NCBI GenBank assembly: GCA_951812795.1
Contig: OX638325.1
Coordinates: 372,001-436,000, forward strand
Direction of reading: 5' to 3'
Origin: an uncultured Dehalococcoidia bacterium
GTDB taxonomy: Bacteria > Chloroflexota > Dehalococcoidia > Lucifugimonadales > Lucifugimonadaceae
Length of the DNA stretch: 64,000 nt
Of the stretch, positions 52,514 through 61,389 are shown in pieces. Each line of letters begins with the position of its first letter. Position 1 is the stretch's first letter. The notes beneath the pieces are model-generated. The model did no database searches. It saw nothing but the letters and a program-made list of their open reading frames with translations, and was not told where the DNA came from. Made by a program: the position numbers and the translations under genes.

Positions 52514-53368
52514 TTATTCGTTCCAGACGCCGGTGAAGACCTCGACCGCCGGCCCATCCAAAAAAGCCTCGTCGTTTCCGTCCCAAGATATCCGCAGCAC
52601 GCCGCCGTCGACTACAACGTCGACAGCATCATCAACCAGTCCCAGTTTCCGACACGCGAAGGCCGAAGCCGTGCTTCCCGTCCCCGAGGACATCGTCTCG
52701 CCCGCGCCCCGTTCAAAGATGCGAGCTCGAATTTTGTCTCGCGCATGAACGTTTACGATCTCGAAATTGATCCGTTGAGGAAACATCGGATGATTCTCGA
52801 CGTATGGTCCAACCTCTGTCAATGGAAAATCCTCCACTGGATCATCCATGATCGCCACGGCGTGCGGATTTCCGATCGCCAAACATGTAACCGCCATCTG
52901 GGCTCCGCCAATCTCTAATGTCTCGTCGATAACCGTGCCTTTGCCACCCAAATCTGACGTGTCAACTGGAACCTCGGCAGCTACAAACGTCGCTGGGCCC
53001 ATCGCCACACGCGCCGATACCATGCGCCCGTCAACCATCTCCGGCCAAACGGTTCGGACGCCACCCAAGGTCTCGACCGTCAAACCATCTGTCGTTGCGT
53101 CAGCGATTTTGCGATCCAAAACAAACTTGGCGAACAACCGAATTCCATTGCCGCTCATCTCGGCTTCAGAACCGTCCGGATTGTAAACCTGCATCCTCAC
53201 TTGGGCCACATCGGATTTTTGGAGCAGTACGATTCCGTCCGATCCGACGCCAAACGCCGGCCGGCTCATTGCCACGGTCACGGCCGCCCAGTCTCGATCA
53301 AGCGAACGTCCGTCAACCGCTATGTAATCGTTGCCGCAACCGTGCAGCTTTGCAAATTCAATCGCCAA
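52514..53368 (-). CDS. dapF: Diaminopimelate epimerase with Ser in place of both catalytic cysteines
   Basis: A 284-residue DapF. It starts AIEFAKLHGCGNDYIAVDG, has FGVGSDGIVLLQ, YNPDGSEAEMSGNGIRLFAK, AIGNPHAV and the ERGAGETMSSGTGS region. In known DapF enzymes a cysteine in EMCGNG and another in the ETxACGTG motif exchange the alpha proton between LL- and meso-diaminopimelate. Here residues 72 and 228 are serine instead. The fold is otherwise complete and the gene lies next to dapL. It may be a poor epimerase, act by a different base pair, or have another function. Normal length. Confidence 0.9.
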   Translation of the reverse strand: MAIEFAKLHGCGNDYIAVDGRSLDRDWAAVTVAMSRPAFGVGSDGIVLLQKSDVAQVRMQVYNPDGSEAEMSGNGIRLFAKFVLDRKIADATTDGLTVETLGGVRTVWPEMVDGRMVSARVAMGPATFVAAEVPVDTSDLGGKGTVIDETLEIGGAQMAVTCLAIGNPHAVAIMDDPVEDFPLTEVGPYVENHPMFPQRINFEIVNVHARDKIRARIFERGAGETMSSGTGSTASAFACRKLGLVDDAVDVVVDGGVLRISWDGNDEAFLDGPAVEVFTGVWNE

Positions 53369-53409
53369 TCAATACACCTCGCGTCAGATACTTCGATCTC
53401 AAAGCGATT

Positions 53410-54381
53410 CTATCCCGTGCCCGACACATCAGCCCGTCGATGCAACCATTCATCGACCGTCTCGGACACTGCATCAAGGTAGTTGGGATCCGTGATGTCG
53501 ATCCAACTGATCCTCGAATCTCGCGGTTTGAACCAGTTGTGCTGCGCGCCAATCAACCGGTTATTCCCGATGAGAATCGCCTCATGAGTTGCTTCCCAAG
53601 ACCGGTTGCCGCCCAAGAAATCGGCCAACTGCAGATAGCCGATAGCCGACATGGAAGGCATCGCGGGATCTACACCAGAGTCGAGTAACTTCTGCACTTC
53701 TTTGAGCCAACCCGCAGTGAGCATCCGATCTACCCGATCTGCCACGCGAGCATGCAATACATCTCTAGGGGCCTTCAAACCAATGACCAATGCTTCGTAA
53801 GGTGGAATCGCCATTTTGCTTGCACCTCCCATCGCATCACCTGTGGCTACGGCACGTTCGATGGCTCGCACCAACCTCCGTGGGTTCAGAATCTCAACCT
53901 TGTCGATGTTTACCGCACCGGTCGTTCGAAGGCGGGACTGTAACTTCTCGATGCCGCCCTCCGCAAGTTCCCGTCCCAACTCCTGACGCAACGCGGGATT
54001 CGGTGGAATCTCTGGCACCTCCCAACCTTCCAATAATCCCCAGACATACTGACCCGACCCACCAACCAAAACTGGGACTTTCCTACATTGATGGATGTCG
54101 GCGATCACCCGATTGGCGGCGCGGAGGAAGTCGCTCAAACTGTAACCTTCGTGTGGTTCGAGAATGTCGACGAGGTGATGGTTGACACCTCTACGTTCGC
54201 TTGCGGTCGGCTTAGCGGTGCCAATGTCCATTCCGCGGTAAAAAAGCCGCGAATCGGCGTTGACGATCTCGCCTTTGAAACGCCTCGCAATCTCAATACC
54301 GAGTGACGTTTTACCCGTGGCGGTCGCCCCAACGATGGATACAACTCGGGCGCGCTGATCGGGGGACGCTCTAGATGTCAA
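53410..54381 (-). CDS. miaA: tRNA dimethylallyltransferase MiaA
   Basis: A 323-residue enzyme that adds dimethylallyl to A37 of tRNAs that read UNN codons. P-loop VGATATGKTSLGIEIAR, then NADSRLFYRGMDIGTAKPT, HHLVDILEPHEGYSLSDF, VLVGGSGQYVWGLLEGW, IVIGLKA-like LVIGLKAPRDVLHARVADR, and AIGYLQLADFLGG are all diagnostic. It is the usual length. The stop is 41 bases before dapF, and the start is 12 bases after the tpiA stop, so it is part of the housekeeping operon. Confidence 0.95.
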   Translation of the reverse strand: MTSRASPDQRARVVSIVGATATGKTSLGIEIARRFKGEIVNADSRLFYRGMDIGTAKPTASERRGVNHHLVDILEPHEGYSLSDFLRAANRVIADIHQCRKVPVLVGGSGQYVWGLLEGWEVPEIPPNPALRQELGRELAEGGIEKLQSRLRTTGAVNIDKVEILNPRRLVRAIERAVATGDAMGGASKMAIPPYEALVIGLKAPRDVLHARVADRVDRMLTAGWLKEVQKLLDSGVDPAMPSMSAIGYLQLADFLGGNRSWEATHEAILIGNNRLIGAQHNWFKPRDSRISWIDITDPNYLDAVSETVDEWLHRRADVSGTG

Positions 54382-54393
54382 ACCGTGGCAGAG

Positions 54394-55164
54394 TTACGAG
54401 TCATCGACAGATTCAGCTATGATCTCGATCATTGAAGAGAATTCAACATCGTTGAGGCTCGCACCGCCGACCAATGCCCCGTCAACCGCCTCGCTACCGA
54501 CGATTTGCCCGATATTTCCAGCATTGGTGCTGCCACCGTATAGCACACGAATTGCAGAGCCAATTTCCTCGTCGAATACTTCGCAGACTTCTTCGCGGAT
54601 TGACGCCGCCATGTATTCAATCTGCCCGAGCGTTGCCGCAACTCCAGTCCCGATTGCCCAGATCGGCTCATAGGCGATCACGATTTTAGACGGGTCGTGC
54701 GCTCCGGCAATCCCCAGCCGCACCTGTCGTCTCACGAATCGCTCCGCGCGCCTACGCTGCCTCTCGACGTCGTCTTCGCCGACGCACAGTATCGCAGTCA
54801 TCCCTGCATCGATAACCGCCCCGACCTTTGCCGCAACGATCTGGTCCGTTTCGCCGAATGTTTGTCGACGTTCAGAATGGCCGACGACGACGTGACTTAC
54901 CAATCCTTGCAACATCCCCGAGGAGACTTCGCCAGTGTACGCGCCGTCCACGTGCTGACTTACGTTTTGCGCGCCAAGCGTTACCGGCGTGTGATGCACA
55001 ACGCCGTAAACCGCGATGAGTGATGTGAATGGCGGGCAAACAACAACATCAACGACTTCCGAATCCCCAACGGATCGGCAAATCGATTGTGACAGCGCCA
55101 CGCCCTCTTGTGGCGTGGTGTTCATTTTCCAGTTACCCGCGATGAGGGGTTTGCGAGCACTCAA
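54394..55164 (-). CDS. tpiA: Triosephosphate isomerase
   Basis: A 256-residue glycolytic isomerase interconverting dihydroxyacetone phosphate and glyceraldehyde 3-phosphate. Motifs: AGNWKMN with the catalytic lysine, VVVGHSERRQTFGETD with the catalytic histidine, VIAYEPIWAIGTGVAATLG with the catalytic glutamate (loop 6 follows), and VLYGGSTNAGNIG for phosphate binding. It is 12 bases upstream of miaA. Pgk lies 168 bases upstream. Complete and canonical. Confidence 0.97.
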   Translation of the reverse strand: MSARKPLIAGNWKMNTTPQEGVALSQSICRSVGDSEVVDVVVCPPFTSLIAVYGVVHHTPVTLGAQNVSQHVDGAYTGEVSSGMLQGLVSHVVVGHSERRQTFGETDQIVAAKVGAVIDAGMTAILCVGEDDVERQRRRAERFVRRQVRLGIAGAHDPSKIVIAYEPIWAIGTGVAATLGQIEYMAASIREEVCEVFDEEIGSAIRVLYGGSTNAGNIGQIVGSEAVDGALVGGASLNDVEFSSMIEIIAESVDDS

Positions 55165-55332
55165 TTCTAGCTGTTGGCCTTTTCACTCAATCCGGCAGAC
55201 CAATCGGCTGTCGGCAATTACAGACGCGCGAGTTAAAGATACCGCCACTTTGCCGATACGTCAACTACCCACACGGTTCGATGTTGCAAATCACCTCTAA
55301 CCAGGAACAACGAATGTCGACCAACGATGCGT

Positions 55333-56526
55333 TCAGATCGATCGCAATGCCGCAATTCCGGGCAGGGTTTTTCCTTCAAGGAATTCGAGCGAAGCGCCGC
55401 CGCCCGTCGAGATGTGTGTCAACTTTTCAGCGATGCCAAATCGGTTAATTGCCTCGACTGTTGAACCTCCTCCCGCCAATTTGAATGCAACATCGTTTGC
55501 CGCTATCGCCTCCGCCAACCTCGCCGTGCCTTTTGAGTAAGACGGCCACTCGAAAAGACCCATCGGACCGTTCCAGATTAGTTTCTTAGCTTTAGCGATG
55601 ATGTCGACATAATCAGCCGTCGTTTTGGTTCCGATGTCCAGCACGTATCCCGAATTTGGAATCGCATCTACTTCGACTTCCACGAAATCTGAATCCTCAT
55701 CGAACTCTTGAGCAACCACCACGTCTTTTGGCAACCGAATCTTCGAGGCGAAATCTTCATCTTCAATCAACGTCCTGCCTGCCATCAGTTCAACTTCGCT
55801 CAACTCGGTCGATCCAACACCGTATCCCTGGACCGCCAACATCGCCGCAACCATCCCGCCGCCGATCAAAACCGCATCGACATTCGGCGCTAGATTCTTG
55901 ACTACGCCGAGTTTGTCAGCGACCTTCGCACCTCCTAGAACCGCCACCGCAGGTCTTTCATCCGAAACTAAAACCCGATTCAACGCTTCGATCTCCGCTC
56001 GCATCAACAAACCAGCGTAGGCAGGCAAGATTGTTGCCACGCCAACAATTGATGCGTGACTTCTGTGTGATGCGCCGAAGGCATCGTTAACGTACACATC
56101 GGCGAGGGAGGCCAAACCTTTGGCAAACTCTACGTCGTTCGCTTCCTCCCCAGGATTGAAACGCAGGTTTTCAAGCATCGCAACTTCACCGTCGCTTAGC
56201 TCCGCTACCGCTCCGAGCGCGCTTGCGCTTTCCGGTCCACCCACGTGGCGCACGTCGCGACCAAGCACCTCGGACATTCGCACGCGTACCGGCTCGATGC
56301 GCATCTCTGGCACTACATTGCCGCGCGGACGCCCGAGATGCGAGCACAGTACGACTTTCGCTCCTTTGCCCTGCAAAAGCTCAACGGTGCCAACGGACGC
56401 ATGGATTCGGCTATCGTCTGCAATATCAGTAGTCCCAGGCCGGAACGTCACGTTGAGATCGGCGCGGAGTAACACCGTCTTGCCGCGCAGCACGAGTTCT
56501 TCGATTCTGGGCAGAGCTTCAGTCAC
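55333..56526 (-). CDS. pgk: Phosphoglycerate kinase
   Basis: A 397-residue ATP-generating glycolytic kinase. Motifs: GKTVLLRADLNVTF, LCSHLGRPRG, MLENLRFNPGEEANDVEFAK, DVYVNDAFGASHRSHAS, VLGGAKVADKLGVVKNLA, and GGGMVAAMLAVQGYG, with FKLAGGGSTVEAINRFG near the end. The frame is open to 56586, but GTG 56526 follows a GGAGG site six bases upstream and gives the usual N-terminus. It lies 28 bases after the prenyl-synthase-like gene and upstream of tpiA, so central glycolytic genes are grouped. Confidence 0.96.
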   Translation of the reverse strand: MTEALPRIEELVLRGKTVLLRADLNVTFRPGTTDIADDSRIHASVGTVELLQGKGAKVVLCSHLGRPRGNVVPEMRIEPVRVRMSEVLGRDVRHVGGPESASALGAVAELSDGEVAMLENLRFNPGEEANDVEFAKGLASLADVYVNDAFGASHRSHASIVGVATILPAYAGLLMRAEIEALNRVLVSDERPAVAVLGGAKVADKLGVVKNLAPNVDAVLIGGGMVAAMLAVQGYGVGSTELSEVELMAGRTLIEDEDFASKIRLPKDVVVAQEFDEDSDFVEVEVDAIPNSGYVLDIGTKTTADYVDIIAKAKKLIWNGPMGLFEWPSYSKGTARLAEAIAANDVAFKLAGGGSTVEAINRFGIAEKLTHISTGGGASLEFLEGKTLPGIAALRSI

Positions 56527-56554
56527 GGCGATCCTCCGACTGGCATCAAATGCC

Positions 56555-57610
56555 TCAATCGGACAACGAGTCGGCGGAGTCCACATCGCCGATATCTTTG
56601 GCGAGGACCATCAATTTCGACCTCACATCCTCTTCAATCCCAGCTTGAGAAAGTGCATCCTCAGCATTATCCAAGTGTGATCGAATCTGCTCCAGAGTGA
56701 ACTCGCGGCCACCGGCGTCGGCCGCCAACGATGTGAGTTCGGCGATGCGGGAGGGATCGATGACGCGTTGCATATACATCTCGCCCGCCCGCCGCAAGAT
56801 CGACGGGTCTTCGACCGTGTCGAACAGATAAGCAATCGGCAGGTTCTTCTTCTTGGAAATGATCCTGCCTTGAACCACCGGATCCCTGTCATCTCCTCCA
56901 AAAATCGCCCGATAATCGGCAACCAACTGCCTGACGATACCGACACTCTCGCCGAAATGCCTTAGCGCAGTGCGGCGTTCAACTCCGAAATCGTCGTCAA
57001 GGATCGACGCCAATTCTGCCGATGCGCCGTACAGCGAACCAACCCGTTTCGAAACCATATCCAGATAGTCGGCAACCGAAACGGATGTCCGCTCCTGAAA
57101 TGCCACGTCGAGATATTCGCCTTCGCATCGCCGCAACACGGCATCATCGACGATCTCAAGCGCCTTGCTGACACGCTCGAGCGGTTCACCTTCATCGCAG
57201 AGCTGAAACAACGACAGTCTCGCCAAGGCGTGCATCCCGTCGCCAGTGTTTATCGCCTGCGACGGACCCCATTTCCACCATACCGACGCCCTGCCCATTC
57301 GTTCAGTATTGCCATCCTGCACATCCGCGTGGATAAGCGCAAAGTTGTACATCAACTCAACCGAAATCGCATACTTCAAACCGATGCAGTAATCGCCGTG
57401 GAGTGACTGCGCCACCGCCAACAGCAACGAACCGTGCAATCGGCGCTCCAGAGGTCCCATCGACGCGGCACCTCGATCATCCGAGTGCCCCAACTGCCAG
57501 GACATCATCTGGTAGATCTCTAGCTCTCGGTCTTTTAAGGAAGACCGAATCTCGTCTTCAAGACGATCTTCCGCCTCGTACGGAAGCAATGCAGTCGCGT
57601 TGGTCGTCAT
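56555..57610 (-). CDS. Polyprenyl synthetase family protein with altered metal-binding motifs
   Basis: A 351-residue trans-prenyltransferase-fold protein. The family framework is clear: GLKYAISVELMYNFALIHAD, VQDGNTERMGRASVWWKWGP, QAINTGDGMHALARL, CEGEYLDVAFQERTSVSVAD and NLPIAYLFDT. The usual first DDxxD (HDDIxD) is HADVQD (residues 94-99), the second is ADYRAIFG (231 on) where DDxxG/D is expected, and GQ and KT are GE and KR. Chain elongation may therefore be weak or lost. The ATG overlaps the stop of the YrdC-like gene (ATGA). It could also be a non-catalytic or divergent paralogue. Confidence 0.82.
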   Translation of the reverse strand: MTTNATALLPYEAEDRLEDEIRSSLKDRELEIYQMMSWQLGHSDDRGAASMGPLERRLHGSLLLAVAQSLHGDYCIGLKYAISVELMYNFALIHADVQDGNTERMGRASVWWKWGPSQAINTGDGMHALARLSLFQLCDEGEPLERVSKALEIVDDAVLRRCEGEYLDVAFQERTSVSVADYLDMVSKRVGSLYGASAELASILDDDFGVERRTALRHFGESVGIVRQLVADYRAIFGGDDRDPVVQGRIISKKKNLPIAYLFDTVEDPSILRRAGEMYMQRVIDPSRIAELTSLAADAGGREFTLEQIRSHLDNAEDALSQAGIEEDVRSKLMVLAKDIGDVDSADSLSD

Positions 57611-58221
57611 GCTTGCCGTCCCAGTGCACTCTCAATCTCACCGATTGAAATCGGTCCCTCGCGTAGCACGCGCACCTCGCCATCAACGATCTGAACCACC
57701 GTCGAAGCAGCCGATGCGTCACCACACATTCCGACCACTATCGCATCCAACTCATCGCCAATCGCGTTAGCCACTGTTTGCCAATCCTTGGTAGGCGGAT
57801 CGCCAGAGATGTTCGCGCTCGTGCCAGTCAACCCGCAACCCGCTTCTGAAATAAGTCTCAACCCAAGTTCGTGATTGGGCATCCGCAACCCTACAGTATC
57901 CAGTCCGCCAGTCAACACCTCGGGCACATCGTCGCCGGCGGGCACAACAACCGTTAATGCACCCGGCCAGAATTGCTCGGCAAGCATATGCGACGAACGC
58001 CCGAAATTCTTCGCCAAAGGTTCAGCTTGGTAGTGTTCCGAAATCAATACCGGCATCGGTGTGTTGGCAGGACGTCTCTTGATTTCAAAGGCCTTTCTGA
58101 TTGCAGACTCGTTCATCGCATCGACACCCAGCGCGTAAAAGGTGTCAGTGGGAAACGCGATTACGCCACCAGATTTCACCGCGTCAACGGCCTCGCTCAA
58201 ATCAATCTGTTCCAATGCCAT
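57607..58221 (-). CDS. tsaC: L-threonylcarbamoyladenylate synthase (TsaC/Sua5/YrdC family)
   Basis: A 204-residue enzyme that makes threonylcarbamoyl-AMP from threonine, bicarbonate and ATP for the t6A37 modification of ANN-decoding tRNAs. Seen: VKSGGVIAFPTDTFYALGVD, KAFEIKRRPANTPMPVLI with the KxR-SxxKPL-like pattern, WPGALTVVVPAG, VGLRMPNHELGLRLI and LTGTSANISGDPPTKDWQTV. No Sua5 C-terminal domain. Its stop overlaps the prenyl-synthase-like start by four bases. It is divergent from guaA. Confidence 0.93.
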   Translation of the reverse strand: MALEQIDLSEAVDAVKSGGVIAFPTDTFYALGVDAMNESAIRKAFEIKRRPANTPMPVLISEHYQAEPLAKNFGRSSHMLAEQFWPGALTVVVPAGDDVPEVLTGGLDTVGLRMPNHELGLRLISEAGCGLTGTSANISGDPPTKDWQTVANAIGDELDAIVVGMCGDASAASTVVQIVDGEVRVLREGPISIGEIESALGRQA

Positions 58222-58285
58222 CCAAACCTAATCGCTGCAAACAAAAAGCACGCGTCATTGACTATCGTACATCCGCAATTCAAAG

Positions 58286-60010
58286 GTGCAAACGGACGAG
58301 GTTATGCACACATTAGAATCCATAGATGGAAGCTCTCTCAATATGACCACCATCGAACCCCGATCCACCTCGCACCGCGTCGCTACATCTGACGACATCG
58401 AGCTAAACACATACCTCGAAATAGCCGAGGGCGATCGACTAGGCGGCGACTCGCCGTCTGTTCCGGTGCGCACCGAATCTATAGTAATCCTCGATTTCGG
58501 GTCCCAATACAGCCGACTGATCGCCCGCCGAGTCCGCGAAGCTAACGTCTACTGCGAAATCATCCCCTTCGATGCCGGTCCGGACGTGCTGCACCTGCAA
58601 GACGTCAAGGGCATCATTCTCAGCGGTGGACCGAACTCCGTATACGAAAATGGCGCACCACTTATTCCGTCGTGGGTCTTCGAAGCTGGAGTACCAGTCC
58701 TCGGCATCTGCTACGGAATGCAGGCGTTGGCGCATCAACTCGGCGGATCGGTCGTCGCCGGCATCGAGCGTGAGTACGGTCACGCGCAACTTCGACTCAA
58801 CGGCGTGAATCACCCGCTTTTCAAAGGTCTCGACACCTCGGTGCCCGTCTGGATGAGCCATGGTGACCGCATATCCGAGATGCCCCCCGGATTCCTCTCG
58901 CTCGCTTTCTCCGAGAACTCGCCATGCGCCGTCATGGGCAACGAATCGATGCTCGCCTACGGTATCCAGTTCCACCCTGAGGTTACACACACACAACAAG
59001 GCGACCAGATAATCCGCAACTTCGTTCACGGCATTTGCGGCGCATCAGGCTCCTGGACGCCGAAGAACTTCGTTCGCGACTCCATCTTTCGCATCCGACA
59101 ACAAGTCGGCGACGGCAAGGTCGTCTGCGCGCTATCCGGTGGTGTCGATTCATCCGTCGCCGCCGCCCTCATCCACCGTGCGATCGGTGACCGTCTCACC
59201 TGCATTTTTGTCGACAACGGCCTTATGCGCCGCGGGGAGGCCGAGCGAGTCCAGACCGTGTTTGCAAGCCAACTCGGCGTAAACCTGCGTTTTGTCGATG
59301 GTACCGAGCAGTTCTTGTCGGCACTGAAAGAAATCACCGATCCTGAAGAGAAACGCCGCCGGATCGGAGAAGAGTTCATCCGCATCTTCGAACGAGAGGC
59401 GAAAGATATCGGGGAGGTCGACTTCCTCGCTCAAGGTACGCTCTACCCCGACGTCATCGAATCTGTGTCTCCGGAAAGCTCGGCTGCACACAAGATCAAG
59501 ACGCACCATAACGTTGGCGGTCTACCGGACAAGATGGATCTCAAACTCGTAGAGCCGCTCCGCCATATGTTCAAAGACGAGGTCCGAGAAGCGGGTCACG
59601 AACTCGGCTTGTCTGCGCAGTCCGTCAATCGGCAACCGTTCCCGGGTCCGGGCCTTGCGATCCGCATCATGGGCGAGGTTACATACGAAAAGCTCGAAAT
59701 CCTCCGTGCCGCCGACTGGATTGTCGTGGATGAAATCAAGGACGCCGGTCTTTACGAGCAGCTTTGGCAGAGCTTCGCGGTATTGACCGACACCCAAAGC
59801 GTTGGCGTGATGGGCGATGCTCGAACGTACCAGTACGTGGTCGCAATACGCGCCGTTGTAAGCACCGACGCAATGACTGCCGACTGGGCACGCCTTCCGT
59901 ACGAAACAATTGCTCGGATGTCCAACCGAATCGTCAACGAAGTCCCCGAGGTCAATCGCGTGGTCTTGGACATTACGAGCAAGCCACCAGGCACGATTGA
60001 ATGGGAATGA
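58286..60010 (+). CDS. guaA: GMP synthase (glutamine-hydrolysing)
   Basis: A 574-residue enzyme converting XMP to GMP with glutamine. The class I amidotransferase domain has [35 protein letters not shown] (nucleophile Cys) and [10 protein letters not shown]. The ATP-pyrophosphatase domain has [19 protein letters not shown], then [14 protein letters not shown] and [15 protein letters not shown]. The C-terminal dimerisation part ends [15 protein letters not shown]. The first 65 residues before the amidotransferase are extra, so the start is uncertain: GTG 58286 is used here; ATG 58304 or 58343 are alternatives. Part of a purine gene cluster. Confidence 0.95.
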   Translation: MQTDEVMHTLESIDGSSLNMTTIEPRSTSHRVATSDDIELNTYLEIAEGDRLGGDSPSVPVRTESIVILDFGSQYSRLIARRVREANVYCEIIPFDAGPDVLHLQDVKGIILSGGPNSVYENGAPLIPSWVFEAGVPVLGICYGMQALAHQLGGSVVAGIEREYGHAQLRLNGVNHPLFKGLDTSVPVWMSHGDRISEMPPGFLSLAFSENSPCAVMGNESMLAYGIQFHPEVTHTQQGDQIIRNFVHGICGASGSWTPKNFVRDSIFRIRQQVGDGKVVCALSGGVDSSVAAALIHRAIGDRLTCIFVDNGLMRRGEAERVQTVFASQLGVNLRFVDGTEQFLSALKEITDPEEKRRRIGEEFIRIFEREAKDIGEVDFLAQGTLYPDVIESVSPESSAAHKIKTHHNVGGLPDKMDLKLVEPLRHMFKDEVREAGHELGLSAQSVNRQPFPGPGLAIRIMGEVTYEKLEILRAADWIVVDEIKDAGLYEQLWQSFAVLTDTQSVGVMGDARTYQYVVAIRAVVSTDAMTADWARLPYETIARMSNRIVNEVPEVNRVVLDITSKPPGTIEWE

Positions 60011-60058
60011 CGGATTTCCTCGATCGCATCACGTAGCGGTTAGGGCTCGAACCAAGCA

Positions 60059-61327
60059 ATGAAGATCCTCGTAGTCGGTTCCGGAGGCAGAGAACACGCA
60101 CTGACGTGGAAATTCGCACAGTCGGACCTTGTATCCGAAATCGTCTGTGCGCCCGGCAACCCCGGTATGGCGAACTACGCCGACCTAGTCAACGTCGCTG
60201 CCGAAGACGTTAATGGTCTGGTCTCGCTAGCGACTGACATTAACGCTGACTTGGTTGTAGTCGGTCCCGAAGCACCGCTTGTCCTAGGTTTAGCCGACCA
60301 ACTCACTGAACGCGGTATCCCTACTTTCGGCCCTTCGGCAGATGCATCCCGCATCGAAGGCTCGAAATCGTGGGCCAACGAAATCATGTATCGCCTCGGC
60401 ATTCCATGTCCTGAAAGCCGCACATTTGGCGACGCGGCAACAGCGATTCAATACGTCGAATCTTGCCCACCGGGCGGAATCGTGGTCAAGGCCGACGGAC
60501 TCGCCGCCGGCAAAGGGGTGACGATTCCCGAAACCCCGTCCGAGGCGATCGAAGCCATCACCGACTCGCTCGAACATCGCGCATTCGGTGAGGCGGGCGA
60601 AACTATCGTCATCGAGGAACGACTTTCCGGTCCGGAACTCAGCGTATTCGCATTCATCGACGGCGAAACGGTGTCGAATCCGGTCGCCGCTCGCGACTAC
60701 AAGCGCGCCTACGACGGCGATGTCGGCGCCAACACGGGCGGCATGGGTGCGTACACCTCGCCTAACCTGTGCTCACCTTCAGACCTCGATCACATCCGCT
60801 CGTCGATACTCGAACCCGTCGCCCACGCCCTCGTAGCCGAGGGTTGCCCATATCGAGGCGTTCTATACGCTGGTTTAATGCTGACCGAGAGCGGTCCACA
60901 GGTTATCGAGTTCAACTGCCGATTCGGAGATCCAGAGTGCGAGCCGTTGATGCTGCGCCTCGATTCTGATCTCGCGGAAGTTTGCCTCGCTGTCGCCGAA
61001 GGCCGACTCGACGAATTGTCCGTAACGTGGAACCAAAACCGCGCCGTCGGGGTCGTCGTTGTATCGAGCAAATATCCAGCCGCGTACGAAACTGGTTTTC
61101 CGATCTACGGCGATCTGCCCAGTGAAGACAACGCCATCGTATTCCACGCCGGGACATCCGAGGATGACGACGGACAACTGATCACTGCTGGAGGCCGAGT
61201 GCTTGTCGCTACCGGTGCCTCGACCGAATCTGTCCAAGAAGCACGCTCAACAGCCTTCGAGATCGCCGACGGAATCGAATTCGATGGTGCGCGCTACCGG
61301 TCAGACATCGCCGTCGGTGCAGATTGA
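60059..61327 (+). CDS. purD: Phosphoribosylamine-glycine ligase
   Basis: A 422-residue ATP-grasp enzyme for the second step of purine synthesis. Seen: ILVVGSGGREHALTWKFAQ, VVGPEAPLVLGLADQL, GSKSWANEIMYRLGIPCPES, VVKADGLAAGKGVTIPETP, and DVGANTGGMGAYTSPNLC. The metal region is IEFNCRFGDPECEPLMLRL, with Cys where Thr-Gln is more usual. Starts at ATG 60059 about 50 bases after guaA. The next gene encodes two later steps. Confidence 0.96.
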   Translation: MKILVVGSGGREHALTWKFAQSDLVSEIVCAPGNPGMANYADLVNVAAEDVNGLVSLATDINADLVVVGPEAPLVLGLADQLTERGIPTFGPSADASRIEGSKSWANEIMYRLGIPCPESRTFGDAATAIQYVESCPPGGIVVKADGLAAGKGVTIPETPSEAIEAITDSLEHRAFGEAGETIVIEERLSGPELSVFAFIDGETVSNPVAARDYKRAYDGDVGANTGGMGAYTSPNLCSPSDLDHIRSSILEPVAHALVAEGCPYRGVLYAGLMLTESGPQVIEFNCRFGDPECEPLMLRLDSDLAEVCLAVAEGRLDELSVTWNQNRAVGVVVVSSKYPAAYETGFPIYGDLPSEDNAIVFHAGTSEDDDGQLITAGGRVLVATGASTESVQEARSTAFEIADGIEFDGARYRSDIAVGAD

Positions 61328-61389
61328 ACCAGTCCTGAATTAGTATTCTGCTTTTCCCGCAACGCGCCTCCGATAACTAGACCAACGAC

